NCBI GenBank assembly: GCA_039566865.1
Contig: CM076945.1
Coordinates: 2,361,001-2,425,000, forward strand
Length of the DNA: 64,000 nt
Direction of reading: 5' to 3'
Origin: Aurelia coerulea
Taxonomy: Eukaryota; Cnidaria; Scyphozoa; Semaeostomeae; Ulmaridae
The translations under genes and the position numbers were made by a program. Of the stretch, positions 32,325 through 47,300 are shown piece by piece (the first letter of the stretch is position 1; the number at the start of each line of letters is the position of its first letter). Below the pieces are notes generated by a model. It made no database searches and had not been told where the DNA came from. It worked only from the letters and a program-made list of their open reading frames with translations.

Positions 32325-35300
32325 CTACAATTGAGCATCAATATTATGAATAGTGAGGGCACGTGGCCTCTCTTCCATTTCTTGTTCGATGGCATCATTC
32401 AACTCATCGAAATCTTTCAAATCTGGGCCTAAATCGTCTTCATTCAATTCATCTTCAAACATCTGCTGCAAAATCTCTTCTGCATTTTTCGTCTTCCGTT
32501 TCTTCAATTTATAGCTCACTTGTGCTTTTGAAACATAATTTTGTATGGAGAAATTCTCATCAAGTGGGTTGTCAGGGTGATCATTTGTGATCAATGATCG
32601 TACCCTACAAAATAAAGATGTATCATTTTAGACCGTGTTTACACAGTACCAGCAAGGTTTAGATACGTTACAAAGTTGTTAAGGTTCAAAAGTGTATACA
32701 CTGCTGCTGAACAAATTTTTCTATGGACAAAAGGAACAAAAATGTTCGGAAAAGCAGGAACAATGTAAAAGGGAGGCTCATCCAGGGCTCATCCTCTACA
32801 CATTGTTACGGAACCAAAGTTTTCCGGTACAATGTAAACAAAGCCTTACCTTAGCTAACGTTTACACTGTCCCGATACAGTTTTGATCCGTTACGAAGTT
32901 GCTACGGTTCGAGAACGTTACACTGCTCAAGAGCAAAAGCTGAGGAGAAGGTGAAGGTTTAGAAGCTGAGCAGTAAGTGTTTTAATTACACCCAAAAATA
33001 TGAGAATTGAATCCCCTATCAATCCACTTCTGAACCAAACAAATAAAATGCCTGACGTAGATGTTTAGATATATCTTTCTTCTTTTCATCTATGCTCATG
33101 TTTGCCTTTCAAAACGATTTCTGACATGCACAACGAGCGAGCAAGCTACCTGCATTTAAGATAAATTTTTGCAGCTTCGTTTCTTTTGAATTACTGGTTG
33201 AGAGAATTTCCTTTGCCTGCGATCGCTAATCGCTTTGAATTTAGGTGTCAACAAAAGAAATTCATGCTATTGTCTTACAAAATCTGTCCTTGTTTGTCCA
33301 CTATTGAATAATATACTGGGCAGTATTATTGCCTTGATATCCCTGGAGCAGTGGCTTTTCAAACGGCCATTATTTTTTACTCATTCGGTAGTATTGTTAA
33401 ATTTACCTTTCTGATCCAGCCCCTGTTTCTTCTATCTTTTTCTCCAAAGCAGCTTCATATTTAGTCTTTGAGAATGTGTATTGCAGCATGAATGCTTCCA
33501 AAATGAACGCTACAAATATGCTGAAAAAACACACATACGAAATATATTAGAACCTTGACAATAACAGACAAAATTAAATGATGAATTCTTTTTCGCGTTC
33601 AGAAAACAATGATAAACAAGTGTACAAAGATAAACAAGTAACAATAGACCATTTAGCTGTCCTGTAAAGAATGAGAATCGAACAACATTTTGCTACAGTT
33701 TGTAGAATTTTTGAATGTGCACAAGAATGAAAGAAGCTCTAACGCCACTCGAGCGAGCGTCGCGTATAAAAATGTATAAAAACAACGCTCGATCCAGGCT
33801 TTTTTGTAGAGTAGCTAAAGCTAAGAGGTCTATTCAACAAGTAACAAGTAGCACAAAGCCAGTTGCAATTAATTTTCTTAAGCTTTGAATCAGCATGTTT
33901 ACAACATGCTTTTTCACAAAGTCGATCATAAAAGATTATTTTTGCGAACTGAAATTTGATCTCCTACCAAGCATTTTAGTACAGGTGTATATGGGCTCAA
34001 TATTGTGTATTGTCTACGAGCTTATTTGTCTACGGTGTCTACGGGCTAAATTGTGTATTTATGGCACAGGGGGTGGCACAGTGAGCACAGGGGTCAAATC
34101 TTAATGACTGATCATTATAAAGAAAAATGATTGTACGGATGGTTGTTGATTTAATGCCTTAAACGGCACTTCAGGTACTTGCTATCATTGCCTGTTGATT
34201 TCTGTTGGTGATTTTGATATTTTTTTGGAATTACAGCATATTTTAGGTTTAATTCAACTTTAAGGTTGTGACGTCATCAAATTGCTCAATCAAAAACAAA
34301 AAAAGCTACAGATTTCTGGGAACGAGGTTACTTTGGGCCATATTGTAGACCTTGAAAAACTATTGTTTTCTTTTTGACTGTACCACTTTTTCTTTACAAA
34401 TTTAGGATTACAATGACTATAATTTTTTCAAACTTTTCATGACTCTTTCAATAACAACAAAAAGGCTGCAATTCCGAAAAATGTCAAGATATAAAAAATC
34501 TCCAATGAACAATGACAGCAATGTGCCTAAAGGGAGTTCTTCTGCCATCGGGGACACCAATCAGGACACGCCGCATCGTTTAATGATTTCTCTATTCGGA
34601 CAGAGCCAGCAATGAGTTTGATTTATTCATTCATGAAACCCTTTTGATTTTACGTAATCGACCCGAACTCAATTTCCAGCAGTCATCGATCCCTTTAGTT
34701 CTGTTTTGATTTTGCTCGCACTATATCCACTCGGAGTTTAGGCCTCGAGTCCCCTTTTCGCCTTCAATTCTTTTTAAGCTATTTAATCAAAAGGCAAATG
34801 TAGTAACCATCTGACACCTTTGCTGGCACAGTGGCCTGATAACAGACAGTTGTTGTCGTTGTTGCTCTCTCGGCCGGGGTTCAGATTGTTTACCATTATC
34901 ACCTATTTTTGGCCTAACATTCAATGTGAAACCGGCTCAAGTATCTATTCGTAAAAATGTTTTAATATTTAGTATTTCGTATCTGTATTAGTTGTATTGT
35001 GGTATAGTAGTTTATATCAGTTGTATTTTAAGTTTATGTTTAATACCAGGGAGTAGATATGATATTTGCTCCTCCTGGTACTGTCCTTGTAGTGTGGTAT
35101 AGTAGATCGTAGGCAGTGTCTTAAGTAATTTGTTGTGGTAAAATTCTATATTGAATATCTATAAAAAAGATAACAGACCAGACTGATGCTTACTTTAACA
35201 CGACAATAACACAGAGAAGATGGAATGAAAGGAAATATAATCTTGCTGCTTTGTTTGTGACACGTACAAATCCATCTGTAAGTACTAAGATATTGGTTAA

Positions 35301-38300
35301 GGAGGAATACATGCACATCAATGACATCCAATTTGGCAAAAGGAAATCTCCTCACGCTTGTCTAAGATCGAACGTGAATTTTCCACCTATGAATTTAAAG
35401 GGCTCCGTCGCTAAACTGTAAACAAATCTGTAAACAAAATTGTTTTGGGCACGTGTCCATTGTGTTCTGCAGTTTATTGCTGCTTTTACGCAATAAGATC
35501 TTAGTTGGTTTCACATAGATCCACTAGGCCCTGTATTTTCTTTCATTACTTCTACACAGCTTCCGATAATACTTTTTAGGACAGAGTAGGGATTACACAG
35601 AGTCGGCAACTCTCCCCACTGTGCATAGCAGGTTCGACATGGCGGGGACTCAAACAACAAACCCTCAGATTGGTAGCCTTCGCGTAGACCCATTATCCCA
35701 AAGGAGGAAAGGTTCTACGAAACAAAGAGCAAAATCTTGCTACTGAGGTTTCTAGATTTCTGGAAACTTAATTTATGCAGCCTTTGTTTCAGCCATAGAA
35801 ATATTTCTATTTCTATGGTTTCAACGCGTTTCACAAATAATTTGAAAAGAGGATTAGAATGATTAATTGGGCGGCCGTAGCAAGCCTTTGCTCCTTGTTT
35901 CGTAGACCCTTTCCTCCTTTGGGATAATGGGTCTACGCGTAGGCTATCAGATTGGTAGTCAAGTGTGCTACCTTTGAACCATCGCCACACCGCCTCGGCA
36001 TTTAGCCTACTGCGAGAAGCAATACGGTAAAAAGAAAACACATCAAACCTTTGAACCATCGCCACACCGCCTCGGCATTTAGCCTACTGCGAGAAGCAAT
36101 ACGGTAAAAAGAAAACACATCACACGCGAGATTCGAAAATCTATAATTGCGGACACGGGGCCTAAGACGCCAAAATAAGAATGATCCATTGTAAATCAGT
36201 TATCTAATAACATAGGGGCTAAAAGAGAAAGCTGAAGTAAATTAAAAATGAAGTATTATATGAAAAGGATACCATGCCATTGATTGACAACTGTCAAATC
36301 AAACAACAGATTGAATGATTTCAAAACATCATTAAAGTTCTTGCCACAATACTTCAGTCTTACATACTCCGAATTCTCTAATTTTTCGTTTCCACAAAAT
36401 GGAGGGAAAATGTCCGTACGATTTGTTGTGTTTGAAGGCCAGTCGTCTTTTATGTAACCACTGAATGCTTCCATACCAATCACTGAGTAGATGTAATAGA
36501 ATATCTGCAAAGTAAAATAGGATAATAAGAGGAGATTTCACTGCAAAAGCACAAAACTCGGGTAATAGCCTCACTCCACAAGGACACTGAACTTACGCTC
36601 ATCTCATTGAATTGATGTTGTTGTTGTTGCTCAAGTGAGGGCCTTATTTCCCTAGAGCTGTAAAACCAGACAAAAATATCAATCAGCGACAGTTTTTTAG
36701 TCGCCTTTGTGTTACAATCATAATATGGCTTAAAGGAAGGTGGTTTTTGCAATTATGGCTTGAAGAAACAGTCATCTAAGTACTGGTAGTTCGTTTCATG
36801 GTGCAGCAGTTCTGGAAAACTGATTTTTGTAGCATTTTAGTTTCTGCAATTGTAGGAAAATGAGTCGTAGTTGTAGTGGTATCAGTTCAGCCAAAAAGCG
36901 AAACTACGATATGTACTAAGTCTCCATGGGCAACGCTAATAACAGGGAATGCTGGTTATTCCTCTTTTAGCTACACAGAGAGAAATTGGTCAAGAAACAA
37001 AATAATAGGTGCTTGATTCATAATCGAGTAAATACATGGAACTATTAAACGTTAAACCCAGAATAACTATCGGCATAGTTTTCTCAAACATTTCCCTTAA
37101 AGAGAATCAACGGAGATAAAAGCCCCGCGCGGAAGGAGTCTGGGTATTCTATTATTAGCCTATTGTATTTGATGATTTCGAGACGATCATGGATATTGTT
37201 TAGCAAGAGGAACAATAACATGCGTAGGAGTTTTCAATGCCCTATTTATAGATGACCTCCTCTTAGCTCCGTTCATTCACTTTAATGTTATCATTCATGT
37301 TCTTTTCTTCTTATTTCCTTAAAAACTTAGGAAAAAGGACTTCATATTTCTTTATTTTTAATTAGTCTTTCTTTCTTTCTCACATTTTTCTTTCTTTCTT
37401 TATTTCTTTCATTCATGTTTTCATTCATTCATTCATACATCCATCCATCCATCCATCCATCCATCCATCCATCCATCCATCCATCCATCCATCCATCCAT
37501 CCATCCATCCATCCATCCATCCATCCATCCATCCATCCATCCATCCATCCATCCATCCATCCATCCATCCATCCATCCATCCATCCATCCATCCATCCAT
37601 CCATCCATCCATCCATCCATCCATCCATCCATCCATCCATCCATCCATCCATCCATCCATCCATCCATCCCATCCCATCCATCCATCCATCCATTCATCC
37701 ATCCCATCCCATCCATCCATCCATCCATCCATTCATCCATCCATCCATCCATCCATCCATCCATCCATCCATTCATTCGTTTCTTCAATTTTTTCATCTA
37801 TTTGTTCATTCACTCACTTATCCTTTTACCGAGGTATTAACGAATTAATCAATCCCTTGATCCTTCTAAATAAGCCATATGCTCCTAACAATGAAAACAA
37901 CAATAATGACGCAGTCGGTGTCTGAAGAACTTCGAAAGTTTCTGATGGCAAAATCATGCAATTATTTCTTAGAAACAACGAGATACAGAATTTCACGTAT
38001 TTTTCTGTGACCGATCTCTTCGAAAATTCAATCACAGGACAATTAGAATGTGTACAAGATGGAAGGAAAATTCAACTATGTGCATGGAATACGTATACAG
38101 GAGGGGAAGTAACTGAAAATATTTTGAATATATTTTGGCATAACTTTATGACAATTGAAAATTCTCTCAGTTGGTTCATTCCCTTCATTTCGTTTCCTTT
38201 TAATTACTCCTCCACGATATCTGTGGAAACTGCTTTACACGAGGCCGTAAAAAGACTACAAAGAAAAATCTGATTTTCTCTTGATCAATATTGTTTATAA

Positions 38301-41300
38301 TCCTTATCCTCCTCTTTTTGTGTCTGATCCGACGATTTTGATTTGTTGAACAAAGGAATTTGGTATCTTGAAGAGTCATTGTCTCCCAAGGTCCTTTGCA
38401 GGAGCGCTCAAATTCCAGACTGTCTGAAAATCAAATCTAGTCTTAGTGGAAACAATGGATCCACATTGCATTACACGTTTTTTCTTTTATAAGAAACTTG
38501 GATCAGCACTTAGTACTAAAAGTTTCTTAATTTCGCATGAAAATTTTGGTGTTTTAGTAGTAAAAGTTTCTTAATTAGTTTCTTATTTTTTGGGCCTAAA
38601 ATTGTGGTATTGTTCGAAATTGAGCCTTCTCGAGAAAGGGCTTCCATTTGCATCGACATTGTCATCAAGAAGAAGCCATGCACATCAAGGCAAAAATTTA
38701 CCAATTTTGCACTTAAAAGTCAAGAAAAGACGAATGTACCTTTGTTAGAGAGACATAAAATAAGAGAGACATACGGAAATATAGTTTTAGAGTTTCTTAA
38801 CTGTTCTTGAGCGTAGTACTAGAGTTTCTTAAATTTTTGGTCATCTAGTACTAGTTTCTTATAAACCAGTTTCTTATAAAAAAAAAACGTGTAGTTGAAC
38901 TGATAGAAAAGTAGTGCTGTCAATAGAGAGAAATCTTAATTGTAATGTTCTACTAGTCCAACTGCTGCACTGTGAAACTACAATGTCCATTTAGGCCAAA
39001 TTCGAGTTCAGGTAGTCTGAAATCGTAGCGTGCCCGCAAAGCAACCTGGGTGACAATAACTCTTGACTGGGTGACAATGAATAGATTTAACATCTCACGA
39101 AACAAAACAGAAAGAGTTTTAATTAGAAATAAAATATATGAGAATTGAATCATCTCCCAATCGGCTTCTGAAGCAAGCAAATAAAATGGCTGAGACAGAT
39201 ATCAAGAAATATCCTTCTTCTTTTGATTTATGCTCATGTCTCCTGTATCATTTCTATTCTATTCTATTCTATTCTATTCTATTCTATTCAATTCTATTCT
39301 ATTCTAGTCTATTCTATTCTATTCTATTCTATTCTAGTCTATTCTATTCTATTCTAGTCTATTCTATTCTATTCTAGTCTATTCTATTCAATTCTATTCT
39401 ATTCTAGTCTATTCTATTCTATTCTATTCTATTCTATTCTATTCTATTCTAGTCTATTCTATTCTATTCTAGTCTATTCTATTCTATTCTATTCTAGTCT
39501 ATTCTATTCTATTCTATTCTATTCTATTCTATTCTATTCTATTCTATTCTATTCTAGTCTATTCTATTCTATTCTAGTCTATTCTATTCTATTCTATTCT
39601 AGTCTATTCTATTCTATTCTATTCTAGTCAATTCTATTCTATTCTATTCTAGTCTATTCTATTCTATTCTATTCTAGTCTATTCTATTCTATTCTAGTCT
39701 ATTCTATTCTATTCTAGTCTATTCTATTCTATTCTAGTCTATTCTATTCTAGTCTATTCTATTCTATTCTAGTCTATTCTATTCTATTCTATTCTAGTCT
39801 ATTCTATTCTATTCTATTCTATTCTAGTCTATTCTATTCTAGTCTATTCTATTCTAGTCTATTCTATTCTATTCTATTCTAGTCTATTCTATTCTATTCT
39901 TACTTTTTTAGGCACGGTAGGCCCATCAGTCCTAAAGGACTGCTTGTCAGAGGGCTGTGGCAAACAATTAAAGAATTAATATGAAAACTGAAGCATTTCT
40001 GGATACAAAATGAGCGAGCTAGCTAGCTGGGTCTTCAGAGCAATTTTTGCAGCTTGCTTTGTATTCTTTTATGACTTGACCGACTGAGCACAGAATTCCC
40101 TTTGTCTGTAATGGTTAATCGCTTTGTATTGGTACTTTTGTACTTTGTATGTTAATCAAAAGTAGCGGATCACACTGTAACATTATGTGTCCTTGTTTGC
40201 TCCTTGCTAATGCTTCTGTATTGCCCTGTATTGATTCGAGAAATAAGTAAAGATGAAAGATGTAATTTACTTACATACATGATGCCTCCATATGTGAGTA
40301 TTGCAGGCCCAATTTGCATAATAGTATTAACGATAACTTTGAACCTATCAAATAAATAAGATATATTTTTAGCAAAACTGAATGTATCAAGTGCAGGTGA
40401 GTCAAAAGACAATCCCCCCTTTTAAACGACGCTGCTCTCAGCATATCAAGGCATTAACATTATTAGTTAAGTATTCAACAATGGACATGATCAAACAAAC
40501 TTTTAAAATTAACCTGACTGAAATTGGCTATTCTGTTCTGAAATTATGAGGGACTTTCTCAAGAAAGCCTCTTCAAGAAACTTCAAAACAGGCCCACAAT
40601 CTAGCCTGCGTGCAGACTCTACTGATTTCTTTTCAAAGAGGTTTCTACCACAGTCACGATCAAAGTTTCTGTCTTACAGCAATGTCTTCTACATGCTTCA
40701 ACACGTGTTATCATTCCTTTGGGAGGGTGAAAGTATTATCCCGGGGAGATAATAGCACCATTCCGGGTGATTTGACCTTCCCAAGAGAAAATTGTTAAAA
40801 CGAATTGAAGTCATTGTTGCACGGCAGAACTATTAGGAAACTTTTGTGATTTCATGCCTGGTTTGAAGGTTTCTTGAAAGGGCGTTGTTGAGGAAATCCC
40901 TCATAATTTCAAAACGCAGTGGCTGATCTCTGTCAAGTAAAACTGAGAATGGATTCGCAGATGCCTATCACTAAATAATATACTTGCTATTATCATCGTC
41001 TTGATAACCAGGGAGCCTTTCAAAGGGGGATTGGTTTTCTTCTTGATTCACTCGGTAGGCTGTTATAGAAGTTGGGAATTTCAATTAAAAAATCAAATCG
41101 AAGCTACATCTGGTTGCCTATTATTCGGGATGGCTATTACTCAAAGAAAATTTTGTATGAAAGAAAATGGAAAATATTCAACGTGCAAAGCATAAAATTG
41201 CAAAAATTCCAACTGAAGTAAAACAGTGAAATGACAGCAAAACATTTAAAAATTACCTTTGGTAGTTTCCAACGATTTTGAAAAGTCGAAGAACACGAAG

Positions 41301-44300
41301 AACCATTAATACGTCTAAACCTTCAAAAGCTGTGAAAACAAAAAAGACGTTATATAGCAATAAGACGCAGAAATAACCAACAGAAATGGAGGGGGGGGGG
41401 ACAAGAGTAATATCAATTCAAAAGCAGTAGACTACCTATTTCAAGACTTTTTGGGTAGCAATATTTTGAAGATCAATGAAGGTCACCATGCTAATCAAAA
41501 GTAATTAGGGAAGGAATGACCAATGTTATAAAAACTGATTCCTGACTAAATCCAATGTTATACTTGCCATTTTAGAACGAGCAATGCTGAAAATTAACGA
41601 CGGCAAACAAATCGACCCATACTTCTCATTGCGCATTTTTCTTTCCAGAAACGGGCTTATCAAATGTAAAATAACAGGGTGTGATATTCCGTAATAATCA
41701 AGGTGGAAGGCTAGGCAAACAAACGTATACAGCAAGCAAATAAAAGAAAATTATTTAAATTTAAAATAATGAGATATCGCTATATTTATTTCTTTATTTG
41801 ACTGATTTTATGATAGAGATGCCATAAATGAAAAAAACTTTTGGGTTTACTACCGGGTGTCCCAAAAAAAGTACTCCTGTTTAAAAAACCACCAAAAATT
41901 GATTATCAACCTTTGTTGAAATTTTCTTTTTGAATTGCTTTATCAAAGACCCAACAATATTCACAGATGATAAAATGTTTGCTTTTGATACAGAAAGGTA
42001 GGAAATTTACGCGTTGAAAAACCTTATTTTGAGCTATAGTTTTTAAGCAAAATACTCAACCTTCCTAAGAGTCAAAATTTTCAGATTTTTTATCATCAAT
42101 AAAGTGTCCAATGATAGTGCGCATTTATTTCTGTCATTTATGAGCATATTAGAAGTTTTACATGCATAAAAAAATTGATTTGGCAATCATCAGTGCTTTT
42201 TGCAGTATGATTCAAAACCAGGTAGCCCTAAAAAGAGCTAAATTTGCTCATTTTTAAACCATTTACAAGATCAGCTATGTCATGGATAATAATTTGGTCT
42301 TTGATCTACTGAAAAAAAAATTGAACATCGGCCGTGTAATCAAATTTTGGTGATTTTTCAAACGGGAGTACTTTTTTTGGGACACCCGGTACCACTTTAT
42401 CAAAATTTCAAAGTAATTTCAAGAATCGGCACCCAGTGAAATATTGACTTGATTTACAGACATTTTTAAAGAAGCAGTATGAACTTACAAAAGCCGAGAG
42501 ATGCTTCAAGAATGGCCACCACAGTTGCTCCGCCAATGACTAAAAAGTCAAATCTGTAAAATAAAATTAATTGCTGTTGAAGGCCAGATTGGTTCAGCCA
42601 AATATATTCGAGATATCTCAAACCTAAACTGAAGCTTTGCACCAGTAAGATGCTTAAGCCTCGAAATAACATTTCTGAAGCAATATTGTTCACATCTCCT
42701 CTTCAGGAATTTAACAATCACTCGCAAAAAATCCTTCATTAATTCCTACACTTATCATAAAATCACAACGATGGTTGACAAAATCCAGTGGAAGCTATCA
42801 AAATCAGTTCAGTTTAATTTTAAAATTCCATTACATGCATCCTTCATCAAAATAACAAACAATGAACAAAGTTACAACAACAAATTATAAAAGATGAGAA
42901 AACAACAACTTTTACAACAAGATAACAGAAACTGTTAGGGTCCGTGTGCAGAGGAATTTCTTAAAGGAGGAGTTCTTTCAGGAGATAAACTAGTCGAGGA
43001 GACAGCACCTCCTATTTTAAAAATTATTGCAAATCAACTATTAAAAAGTATCAGAAATCAATTGATGTGAGACCAACCAAATTTTAGTGAAAAACAGATC
43101 AATTTTTGAGTGACGATGGAAACTCATTGCTGAAGGAGATTGCTTAATGTTGAAGCGATTATTATTCCCATGCTTAGCACCTGCGCATAATATACCGGGT
43201 GAGTCAATAAAAAGAATTTCTGTTTGAAAAATCACCATTCCCTGAATATCAAGATGATGATATTGGGAAACATACCATTTAACAGCAGATATGTTAAAAT
43301 GAACGTCGACATTTACCTGACTGAAATCGCCCACTCCATTCTGAAATTAAGAGAGATCTTCTCTCTCCAGACAGCCCTTTCGAGAAATCTTCAAAACAGG
43401 CTCAAAACAACGACCAACATTTCCCGAGCTTTCTGCCCCATCTCAATGAGTTCAACACATTCTAACATGTTTTATCCTCTTGGGAAGATGAAATCGTCCG
43501 GAATAATGTTGTTTTGCCCCCAGGGATGACATTTTCATCTCCCAAAGGGATAAAACGTACCAAATCATGTACAAGTCATTGCTATAAGGCATAGACATGC
43601 GAGAAATTTGATCGTGATTTTATGCAGTTTTTGGAGGTTCCTTAGAGGGGCTTCCTCGAGAAAATCTCTTATAATTTCAGAACGGAGTGGCCGATTTCAG
43701 GCAGGTAAAATTCAGAATATATGTGAACATGCTCACTACTGAATGACATATTTGCTTACATTATTGTCTAGATATCGAGGGATCTGTGGTCTTTCAAACC
43801 GGGATTCTTTCTTTGACTCACCCGGTAATTTTATTTACATCCACAAAAAGTTTCAGAGAACGTTTTAATCAAATGCAACAATAAAATGAACACATCTTAC
43901 ACGTTCCAAAATCTTGTGAAAAACTTCCTGAATCCAAATGTGTAAAGTTTGAGAAACATTTCCAGATTAAACATTGCAAGAAAAGCTATTTCTGCTCCAT
44001 CATAGTCAAACGCAATGCAAAATGCATTAGCAACGATCACTAAGTCGAAGAAGTACATGAAATACCTGAAATAAAGACAATAAAGATTTTAGTTTAAAGA
44101 CACTGTTTCCCATGATCCTTTGCACGCGTGAGAAGCATCAAACATCATGTTGGCCGCGAACAAAGTCTTTTGAACGCAGAATAGTGGGAACATAAATGGC
44201 TGCAGGGAACAAAGATTTCCTAACCCTTCAAATATTTTGAGATATTCCGTTGCTTGAGTTCGCAAGCGATGGCATAACAGCGTTCATTCAAATATTGTGA

Positions 44301-47300
44301 AGTCAATACAGCTTCCCCACTGCTAGGCCAAATCATAGATACGAGACGTCATCAGTTTGCTAGCAACCGGACTTCTTCTTCATTGGTGCAAACTAAACAT
44401 GGAATCTGATCAGGAAATTCACAAAAAAAGTTAAATCGTCGTAAATCGTAAATAAATACAGGAAAACTGCAGTTTATGAAGGTCTACACTATGGGAGTAA
44501 ACAGAAATCTGTAGCTTTTCTGGTTTGTGATTTAGCAATTTGATGACGTCATGTCACAACGTTAAAATTGATTGAAACCCTAAAAAAGATAATCTTCTGA
44601 AAAATAAAAATTTAAGATTCCCAATGAACGCTGATAGCAAAGTACCTGGATTTCATTTCAAGCGATGAAGTCAAACGAAAGATGCAATGACCATAAGTAC
44701 GATCATCTTTAAAGATTTTACGCCTGAGTCACCATCACAGACCATTCAATCAATCAATTAATCAATCAATCAATCAATCAACCAATTAATTGATCAGTCA
44801 ATCATTGAGAAAAATCTACTTACCTATGTTCGACGCACTTTCTAATGAAACTGACAACTGTGCTGTTGAAACATGAAGGCCAGATTCGAGCAAAGAATTG
44901 AGGTCGTCTATTCATTTCTTTCATTTTTACAGATAACAAGTCTGCTAGGAACATGAATTCTCGAAAATCTGCAAGAGAAAAGAACCTATTTGCAAAGGAT
45001 AGCAAAATCGATATATGATTGACTTTACATAGGAATGACATATTATCTTCATTGACAGTATCATACCTGAGGCTTGAACATAGTGCAAAGAATTTGAACA
45101 ACAAAAATACCGTAAACCCTCGAATAAACCCACAGGCTTATTCGTAAAAATTAATCTTTGGGTGGGGACCTATTTGAAGAGGGGCTTATTCAAAAGGGGG
45201 GCCTTAATCGAGTACATGCCAAAGAATACCCGGGTGTCTCCTAAATTTACCGGAGCAGCCCAAGGTAAAAGCTCTTATCCAATTGCTGCCTGAAAATAAC
45301 GTAATGCGCTATGAAAAGCAGGTAAATATTTAAAATACAACAAACATGAACATGTCTTACATATAAATCCCCGAGAAGTTTCATCCAAAACATGCCACAT
45401 AAGCATTACTTGAACAGGACTCATTTTTGGTGCCATGTAATGCATGAGAGCTCTCCATCGATGAAATGTTATCACAAATTTCCCTTGGCGTTTCGTTCGT
45501 ATACATTCAAAGGCGCTACGAAGGTTTCGTCGTTTCCTGTATACAACCGCTTTCACTTCGTTCTATAAGAGGAAAAAGGAAATCAGGTGTAGATGCTTGA
45601 GAGCATAGGTTCTAAGTCTTTAAATCGGTGTACAAAGGTGAGTGTGAAATTCCATGACATATTACTTTGAATCGAATGGCTTAAAAGTAACTTTAGCTAC
45701 TCATCTATAATTCTACCGTTGGACTTTTCAGAACTCTTTTTTCAAAATCACAGCGAACTTGTTATTTCAACTCATTTGAGGATATTACGTTATCAAGTGT
45801 CTAAATCGCAAACCAGAAGAGCTACAGATTTTTGGTTGATACCAAATCGTAAATATACACAAACTAAAATTTTCTTGACAATTATTCTGCGATTCCTTAA
45901 AATGTTTAGAAATAACGATGGTTTAAAGTGTTTTCAAAAATTTTCTTGAGTTATCAAAAGAGGAGAAAACATTATAATTCTGAAAATATTGAAGATGAAA
46001 ATTCAGCCTCAATCCTGCGCTTTGTAATAAACAATAGAGAGAATTGTATTGCAGGAACCAATCAGCTTCATGACATATGCCCTTTAAATCATGATTTTGG
46101 AAATGACAAATAAATTAGACTGATGAACATCATATCGGTGGCAAGATCTCTGCGAAAAGTAGTTGACACATTTTCATGTGAGATGAAGACGCTTACCTTG
46201 AGATGTTTTCTGTAATTCTTGTAAACAACAGCAAGGAAGATGCTGACGAATATATACATGCAAATAATGACGTAGATTACGAAGAATATGCAATACCAAT
46301 TGCTAACATTGTACGCTGGAATCCTGCAATGAATTTACAAAATGTGAGTTGCTACCTTGTTAAACTTTTTCTGTCATGCCATTTAATTGTAAGATAGGCG
46401 AATGAAAAAATGCCAATAACAACTGAAATAAAAACAGGGCACTCGGCTTGGCTAGCAACAGGGATAAACTCTTTTAAAAGCTCGGGGTATGCAATTTTGA
46501 AACTTGCTATTGTTCGCAAATCAACTTCTGGACCAAAACCAACGATCCAATCGTGGGAAAAATCATCCGTATCCAGTTCCCAGAGTGCAGAGTATGTAGA
46601 CTTATGACGATGAGTCTCTTGTTTCCCTGTGCTCTTTGACTTCTTGATGGCGCTTCAGTCAACAGAGACTCATAATATTACTCTGAAAAACCTGACCCTA
46701 TTAGGCCTAATATGCTGGGAGTCCTAGCAAACCAATCAGATTGCGAGATTTGGCAAAGAACAATCAGTTTCGAACCTTCAATTCGATTGACGCAGTTGAC
46801 TAAATTTGAAGGAAGTTGCTGCAGCAGGTACTTGAAGATTTCTCTGGTATGTCTTGGTCTTAAAAACATGGAAATTGCAGCATTAAAAGACTTATTTTGC
46901 ACTCACCAGGTAAAGTGAACTTTCTTCTTCAGATGAATACCAAGTTTTGTTGATTAAGTGTCTGCTTACCGTGGTTTCTATCGCATTTCCTTTCTGAGGA
47001 GTGACCGTTGAATATAGCCGAAGCAGTCGTTCGATCCAGATTCGATCAATCGAATGCAGAGGATAGGGTCAGGTTTTTAACTGTTTCATTATGAGTCCCT
47101 GTGAGCAAGGTACCGCAGGGATACAAGGGACTCATCGTCATAAGTCTACAGAGTATGCACGTATTTTTTCATAAGAAACTAAGACCCTGTCATGTTTACA
47201 TCGTACCGGTACAACTTTGGATCCGGAACAAAGATTTATCGGATCAGCCTCATGCTTACACCGTTCCTACTAATCCATACCACTGTTATTCCTATATCTA

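Noticed and set aside
37415..37840. Long ORFs rich in HPSI (plus) or DGWM (minus)
   Set aside because: They are translations of the (CATC)n microsatellite in each frame and have no independent coding evidence.
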